19,635 bases of DNA from Gammaproteobacteria bacterium. GTDB taxonomy: Bacteria > Pseudomonadota > Gammaproteobacteria > UBA6429 > Thiohalophilaceae. The DNA lies in the NCBI GenBank assembly GCA_011052165.1, contig DRJN01000312.1:1-19635 (forward strand), given 5' to 3'. Below, piece by piece: positions 16,801 through 19,635 of this stretch (the stretch's first letter is position 1; every line of letters starts with the position of its first letter). The notes under the pieces were generated by a model that ran no database searches, was not told the origin of the DNA, and was given only the letters and a program-made list of their open reading frames with translations. A program made the translations under genes and the position numbers.

Positions 16801-17714
16801 GACACGCTGTAACTGTAGGCCGTACTTGCCGTCAAACCGGTATCACTATAAGTGGTCGCCGTCACCTGAATTACAAATGCACCATCGCGATATATTTTGT
16901 AACCGGCTACTGTGCCGCCGCCATTGTCGGTAGAAGCAGCCCAACTCAAGTCCACACGTGTCTCGCTAACCACCGTAGCACTCAGGTTTTGCGGGATGCC
17001 TGGTGGAAGAGTATCGATCACAGGCGGCGTTGTGACATTCACCGACGGTGAAGATTGTGCGGATGCATTTGCAGGCACGGCGTCATCGAAGGCCAGTACC
17101 GTGTAGCTGTACGAGGTATTGGCTGTTAAACCTGTATCCGTGTAGCTGGTCCCGGTTGTTACCGAAGCCACCAGGACACCACCCCGGTACAACCCGTAAC
17201 CCGCCACAGAACCACCACCGGTGTCAGTAGACGCATTCCAGTTCAGACTCACACTGGTCGAGCCGGTGGCGGTGGCACTCAGGTTCTGCGGTACGGTTGG
17301 TGGTGATGTATCAGGTGGCGCCAGCGTGGTCATACTCACGGGAGGTGAAGACAATGCCGATTCATTCGCCGGCGCGGCATTATCATAAGCGCTTACGGAA
17401 TAACTGTAAGCGGTATTCGCAGTCAGCCCCATGTCGCTGTAACTGGTTGCGGTGGTTACCGCACCCACCTGTATGCCGTCCCGATAGACCCGATATCCTG
17501 CTACCGAACCACCACCAACATCAGTGGATGCACTCCAGCCAAGATCTACTTGCGTGTCGCTTGCCACCACTGCACTGAGATTCTGAGGTACGGTTGGTGG
17601 ACTGGTATCGGGCGTTGTAGTTGATCCACCACTACCACCACCGCCACCACCACCACAGGAAGCCAACAGAAAACTGGTTAAACAGACAACAAAAATAGCT
17701 CTTAGCGGCGACAT
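13857..17714 (-). CDS. Outer-surface lipoprotein with six fibronectin type III repeats and an SGNH/GDSL hydrolase domain
   Basis: A 1285-residue exported lipoprotein. The signal has lipobox L17-A-S-C20 followed by a glycine run. Domains: six fibronectin type III repeats (about residues 36-614, each 94-99 long, beginning D-T-x-P-P); a LamG/3-keto-disaccharide-hydrolase-like beta domain (about 615-813, FRYQDINNYYRVSF); and a linker with two Cys. Next is an SGNH hydrolase domain with block I GDSITLG (Ser923), block II Gly near 971-974, block III GTND (Asn1004) and block V DGNKLHPN (Asp1101, His1106). Last comes a C-terminal beta-rich region (about 1160-1285, VTVYVAYDAG) that looks like a sugar-binding module. 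SGNH enzymes are esterases, so it may deacylate polysaccharide or another ester at the cell surface. The Asp-to-His spacing of five differs from the usual three. ATG 17714 has AAGGAA eight bases upstream. First gene of the right-hand operon. Confidence 0.88.
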   Translation of the reverse strand: MSPLRAIFVVCLTSFLLASCGGGGGGGSGGSTTTPDTSPPTVPQNLSAVVASDTQVDLGWSASTDVGGGSVAGYRVYRDGIQVGAVTTATSYSDMGLTANTAYSYSVSAYDNAAPANESALSSPPVSMTTLAPPDTSPPTVPQNLSATATGSTSVSLNWNASTDTGGGSVAGYGLYRGGVLVASVTTGTSYTDTGLTANTSYSYTVLAFDDAVPANASAQSSPSVNVTTPPVIDTLPPGIPQNLSATVVSETRVDLSWAASTDNGGGTVAGYKIYRDGAFVIQVTATTYSDTGLTASTAYSYSVSAVDDATPANESAQSSPVNVTTLDTSPPTVPQGLNATAVSETQVNLGWNVSTDNGGGAVAGYRVYRDGTFLTQVAVTSYNDTGLTGNTAYNYTVSAFDNAVPANESAQSSPPVSVTTLDTLPPTVPQNLSATAVSETQVDLSWSASTDNGGGSVAGYRVYRDTALVATVTSGGTSYSDTGLTASTAYNYSVSAFDDAVPDNESALSSPPVTVTTLDTSPPTVPLNLTATAVSATQVNLGWSVSTDNGGGTVAGYRVYRGGVQVAQVTANSYSNTGLTANTAYSYTVSAFDDAVPANESVQSPAVNVTTQVDPGLPVSYDFTNPADVSAWVNVDNSGIASSWQATAGAYHQSVDVGDQDFGTPFDKSYKLGTYSYLTGLATATGYSVSVDITPQKDIPSRAAFDGQDVGVMFRYQDINNYYRVSFSSRESFARLEKKVGGVFTTLATNARGYIEEQTFNVTINLSGGLIQVTVAGDPVFAVSDPDLSSGTIALYSQDAVKFDNVLVGVSDPSPTLVVSTPLAYSVQTGNAVTGSAAVTNRPVGGSVDFEFAGVPCAVATETPPGSGFYTADCGTPVQGDYFLAGQGLRGFLRNSSSGVVASDENLRVGIQGNNYITVGDSITLGTFDFYTGDNLSLDGRIIGQQGFQARLDDLLTAATALSIQVFNEGVGGDKTTDTLTRINSILERHPGSDRALMLLGTNDSGGTTPLTKTDFQTNMQSLVNTMTGQGKTVWVAKVPPVLPFAINATRNADIQGYNTAIDSLTNTSPGPDFFTFFYDDNGTSGITTDDNERISLFVDGNKLHPNPLGIHIMARLWNNSLTGASVVPFFLDRLCNRLVSADCSAVSPTNHKQDLLEVGNTYYIDQTYTLTSIPAALAGGIWIQTADAENADSSASYIDFTVDRPVTVYVAYDAGATSLPNWLNPATSSFLDAGVNVQTTDPLSSTLRVYSQAFVAPGTISLGGNLATGASGSNSNYLAVVVQ
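15873..17609 (-). repeat. Six tandem fibronectin type III coding repeats
   Basis: Six in-frame units of 282-297 bases inside the large lipoprotein gene. Each encodes a domain opening with D-T-x-P-P-x-x-P and containing W-x-x-S-T-D-x-G-G-G-x-V-A-G-Y and D-T-G-L-T-x-x-T-x-Y-x-Y. Units 3 to 6 are the most alike in protein (AVSETQVxL, AVSATQVNL). The nucleotide identity between units looks high enough to allow recombination that would change copy number. Just upstream a glycine run is encoded by GGN codons (about 17626-17658). Confidence 0.9.
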
Positions 17715-17796
17715 ATTATTATTTCCTTTTACAACTCATCACTACAAACATCTGGAATTGCGTTTTAATTAAGGATGCTCTTATTATTTCGATTTT

Positions 17797-17824
17797 CGTC
17801 ATTCTGGCGTATGCCAGAATCCAG
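17797..17824. repeat. REP-like palindromic element
   Basis: ATTCTGGC-GTAT-GCCAGAAT forms a perfect eight-base stem with a four-base loop (17801-17820), flanked by CGTC and CCAG. The pattern GTCATTC...GAATCCAG is like widely dispersed REP or dRS3-type intergenic palindromes of Gram-negative genomes. It lies between the small exported-protein gene and the large lipoprotein gene. There is no T-run, so it is not a standard terminator, though it could stabilise the upstream transcript's 3' end. Confidence 0.6.
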
Positions 17825-17861
17825 CAGTTTCAATGCGTTGGGCACCGGCTTTCGCTATTAT

Positions 17862-18287
17862 TTAGTCCAGTTCTTTGCGTGCCACAATTGACAATGGAGA
17901 ACCCCCTGAACCGCTTAACGCCTTGAGAATCAGCCTTTCTTTAACTGACTCTGTAGCATTTAGCCATATTGTGATGTCGATATACGATACGCCGCTGCTC
18001 ATGCCCCCATCCATAATTTCCAGCCTGGCGTTTTTATAGCGGTCTGTCAGGAACCGGGAATAGGCTGGATCATTGAGCTGCGCCGCACTGCGTGCACGTT
18101 CATTGCCGGCCAGCAGTGCTAACAGTGCCTGCCGGTCACCGCCACGCAAGGCGTCGAAATACGTCTGTGCTACTGCTGCAAGCGCCGCCGGATCAATCTG
18201 AGCCTGGCCCGCTGCATTCACAGACCCGTTTGTCGCGGCGATTACCAACACGATGGCAACGAGTGCTTTTATACTCTTAACAACCAT
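17862..18287 (-). CDS. Small exported protein, possibly NTF2-like fold
   Basis: A 141-residue protein with an N-terminal signal peptide (MVVKSIKALVAIVLVIAA, probable cleavage after SVNAA), so it should be periplasmic or secreted. The mature part starts with a helix, AALAAVAQTYFDALRGGDRQALLALLA, which resembles the opening of NTF2-like or DUF4878-type domains that often bind small ligands. It continues with FLTDRYKNARLEIMDGG and beta-strand-like VSYIDITIWLNATESVKERLIL. No catalytic motif is seen and no specific family is recognised. ATG 18287 has GAGGTG about nine bases upstream. It is 147 bases upstream of the large lipoprotein gene on the same strand, with a REP-like palindrome in between, so co-transcription is possible but unproven. 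Confidence 0.75.
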   Translation of the reverse strand: MVVKSIKALVAIVLVIAATNGSVNAAGQAQIDPAALAAVAQTYFDALRGGDRQALLALLAGNERARSAAQLNDPAYSRFLTDRYKNARLEIMDGGMSSGVSYIDITIWLNATESVKERLILKALSGSGGSPLSIVARKELD

Positions 18288-18455
18288 TTTCTGAGCACCT
18301 CTATACGATTACTGTTGCACTACGAGCAGATAATTGAAATTCGCCCTGCCGGCACCGGTGGTCAGGTGCCTGACCCTCAGCCGGGTCGGTTAATGATCTG
18401 TCAACAACCACTTACTGCAAGCGTTGTCCGGCCTTCTTTTCCGAGCATGCGTATA

Positions 18456-18471
18456 TTTTGTGCGCACAAAA
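18456..18471. promoter_or_regulatory. Perfect 16-base palindrome, candidate operator
   Basis: TTTTGTGC-GCACAAAA is a perfect dyad with no spacer. It lies about 170 bases upstream of the small exported-protein gene, in the non-coding stretch. Symmetric sites of this size are typical of dimeric regulators, but the regulator is unknown and the site is far from any start codon. Confidence 0.3.
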
Positions 18472-18760
18472 CAAAGCCAAAAAATTAATTGTAAATATTG
18501 CCGACAACCGTTCTGAGCATTAGTATTTTTAACTATCCTATTGTTATTACTAGGCTGTATGTTGCATAGACCGACCGTATTTTCAGTATACAGTGGTCGA
18601 GTGCTGCTAGTCAAAAACATCACCTGAAGGACATTCGAAAACCTTGAGCTAAAAGGTTATTACATATAGTACATTGTTTATCATAATTATTTATGGTAAT
18701 CATGGCTAATATTCGCACTCGGGCTAAGATCAAAATTACGGATATATGTCGGCTATATTT

Positions 18761-18805
18761 ACAGTCTGATTGTTGCCTAATTAATAATTAATACAATCAG
18801 GCTGT
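18761..18805. repeat. Long imperfect hairpin beside the pseudogene
   Basis: ACAGTCTGATTGT (18761-18773) pairs with ACAATCAGGCTGT (18793-18805): thirteen pairs with one G-T wobble and a 19-base AT-rich loop that itself contains ATTAATAATTAAT. It abuts the apparent old start of the degraded plus-strand gene. It could be a terminator-like structure, a mobile-element end or a regulatory dyad; no poly-T tract follows on either strand. Confidence 0.4.
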
Positions 18806-18806
18806 T

Positions 18807-19089
18807 ATAAACCGGCTTAAATACAGCCTTCCACGCACAACGTTGACGCTCATTTCCTCCTTTATTCTGGCAGCTTTTTCACTGAATTCTCCGGCCGTTT
18901 CGCGCCGTTTAAAACACTGTCCACAGATATCGGCACCACCAATCCAGCTGCCGTCGCAATTGCAGATCTGAATGGCGATCCCGGCAGTACCACCGATAGC
19001 GACAGCGATGGTGTGATCGATGCGTTCGAAGCTGGGGCACATGCCTTGTTATTCGCATAGGATCAGTACGGCCAATATTTGACAGGACG
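18807..19089 (+). pseudogene. Broken 5' part of a secreted protein (signal peptide and Asp-rich segment)
   Basis: Read from ATA 18807 the frame gives NRLKYSLPRTTLTLISSF then ILAAFSLNSPAVS, which looks like a complete signal peptide whose ATG has become ATA. Near 18900 the sense moves to another frame, giving APFKTLSTDIGTTNP and then a DSDSDGVIDAFE calcium-loop-like motif. A stop (TAG) follows at 19058-19060. Sense resumes in that frame as DQYGQYLTGR up to a second shift at about 19089. The lost start, two frame changes and an internal stop all point to decay. The part expected to hold a catalytic domain is absent, so an internal deletion is likely. Reading these pieces as one ancestral gene with 19090-19557 is inference. 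Confidence 0.5.
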
Positions 19090-19557
19090 ATGAACCGGCA
19101 GTCGATATGGAGCATTCTCACCGCCGGCGGCTATGCCACGATGGGCGACGGGTATGACGCATCAGGACAAAATGAAAATCAGTCGTCTGCTGGTTGGGGA
19201 TACGCTAACTGGATAACCGGCGATTACTACAATATGACCCAGTATGATGATGCCACGCGACTCATCAATTTCTGGACGACAAAAGGCATTAAATACTGGT
19301 TGATGTCTCCTGACAACTCCCTTATCCAATCCGGCACGCGTACTTACGCGCTGGCAGAAACCGGGCAACAATATGTATTCTACGCCGCAGCGGGTGGCAA
19401 TTTCACTGTCAATCTGGCTCCCGGCACGTATGACGCCCATCGCTATAACCCTAGAACCGGAGGTGAGGTCTTACTGGGCAGCAAGAATGGTGGCAGTGTC
19501 AGCTTTACCATGCCGGATAGTAACGACTGGGTCGTCTACCAGCCTTGTCCAATATGA
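19090..19557 (+). pseudogene. C-terminal remnant of a DUF4038-type glycoside-hydrolase-like protein
   Basis: The longest open piece of the degraded gene, 155 residues from ATG 19090. MNRQSIWSILTAGGYATMGDG followed by GDYYNMTQYDDATRLINFW resembles the end of the DUF4038 (cellulase-like/apiosidase-like TIM barrel) domain. The rest, KYWLMSPDNSLIQSG, YALAETGQQYVFYAAAGG, FTVNLAPGTYDAHRYNPRTG and FTMPDSNDWVVYQ, resembles the 'putative collagen-binding' beta-sandwich that follows it in such proteins. About 300 or more residues of the usual catalytic barrel are missing, and there is no signal peptide in this frame. The ATG lies directly after a frameshift, so it is probably an internal Met, with no good ribosome-binding site. 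If expressed at all, it would be a sugar-binding fragment. Confidence 0.6.
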
Positions 19558-19606
19558 AATGAGTCTGAAGGGAGGGGTGTATTTCTAACGTGAAATGAGT
19601 CTGAAG
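19555..19606. repeat. Pair of 16-base direct repeats at the right edge
   Basis: TGAAATGAGTCTGAAG occurs at 19555-19570 and again at 19591-19606, 36 bases apart in register. The first copy contains the stop codon of the pseudogene remnant. The second opens a short frame, MSLKLKGEPF, that runs off the window. It may be a local duplication or a junction scar. Confidence 0.6.
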
Positions 19607-19635
19607 CTGAAAGGGGAACCGTTCATGATGGGGGA

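Larger units (their letters stand above)
18288..18806. other. Long AT-rich non-coding region with several dyads
   Basis: About 520 bases without a credible gene on either strand; the short frames here have no coding character or homology I recognise. It separates the leftward small exported-protein gene from the rightward pseudogene, so it may hold promoters for both. Visible structures: GGTCAGG-TG-CCTGACC (18360-18375), a perfect palindrome at 18456-18471, and a long hairpin at 18761-18805. On the minus strand a TTGACA at about 18401-18406 lacks a good -10 at standard spacing. The length and AT content suggest decayed DNA. Confidence 0.6.

Noticed and set aside
15899..17578. Series of plus-strand frames of 60-90 residues across the Fn3 region
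   Set aside because: They recur because the Fn3 repeats on the other strand recur; they are Arg/His/Pro-rich shadows with no start signals.
18360..18375. GGTCAGG-TG-CCTGACC dyad as a terminator
   Set aside because: There is no T-run on either strand and it lies upstream, not downstream, of the nearest gene on the minus strand. It is noted only as a dyad.
18797..19042. Minus-strand 81-residue Cys-rich frame
   Set aside because: It is antisense to the signal peptide and Asp-rich remnant of the plus-strand pseudogene and has no convincing start.
1..19635. CRISPR array, tRNA or rRNA genes, insertion sequence with transposase
   Set aside because: No spaced short repeats, cloverleaf-like sequences, rRNA signatures or transposase frames were seen anywhere in the window.

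Overview
The window looks like part of a surface-polysaccharide biosynthesis locus from a Gram-negative bacterium, most likely a gammaproteobacterium. The reasons are outer-membrane lipoproteins, a signal-peptide beta-barrel of the EpsL type, and a GDP-mannose 6-dehydrogenase that resembles Pseudomonas AlgD closely, including Cys268 and the terminal GICW. No ribosomal or other marker gene is present, so genus and species cannot be called. Base composition is moderate, with AT-rich intergenic stretches.

Layout, left to right. (1) 1-1274, minus strand: a lipoprotein cut by the window edge, with a choice-of-anchor-D-like end. (2) 1540-7897, minus strand: one apparent operon, read right to left as GT4 glycosyltransferase, EpsL-like outer-membrane barrel, GT4 glycosyltransferase, AlgD-like dehydrogenase, GT4 glycosyltransferase, closed by a probable terminator near 1386-1418. 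(3) 8067-9876, plus strand: two GT2 glycosyltransferases in tandem, divergent from the previous operon and convergent with the next. (4) 9885-17714, minus strand: a second operon, read right to left as a 1285-residue lipoprotein with six fibronectin type III repeats and an SGNH hydrolase domain, an asparagine-synthetase-like protein, a sulfotransferase, and a paralogous asparagine-synthetase-like protein. (5) 17862-18287, minus strand: a small exported protein, separated from operon 4 by a REP-like palindrome. (6) 18288-18806: a long AT-rich non-coding stretch with palindromes. (7) 18807-19557, plus strand: the decayed remains of a secreted protein whose C-terminal part resembles the end of DUF4038-type glycoside-hydrolase-like proteins.

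Working model (inference): five glycosyltransferases build a glycan containing a GDP-mannuronate-derived or related uronic acid. The sulfotransferase adds sulfate. The two PP-loop proteins, which lack the glutaminase cysteine, may adenylate and modify a carboxylate. The SGNH lipoprotein may remove or transfer O-acyl groups at the outer surface, and the EpsL-like barrel serves export or assembly. No initiating transferase, Wzx/Wzy, ABC exporter, Wza/Wzc or exosortase gene lies in the window, so the pathway must be completed elsewhere.

The most unusual element is the block of two cysteine-less asparagine-synthetase-like paralogues flanking a sulfotransferase and headed by an esterase-like lipoprotein.
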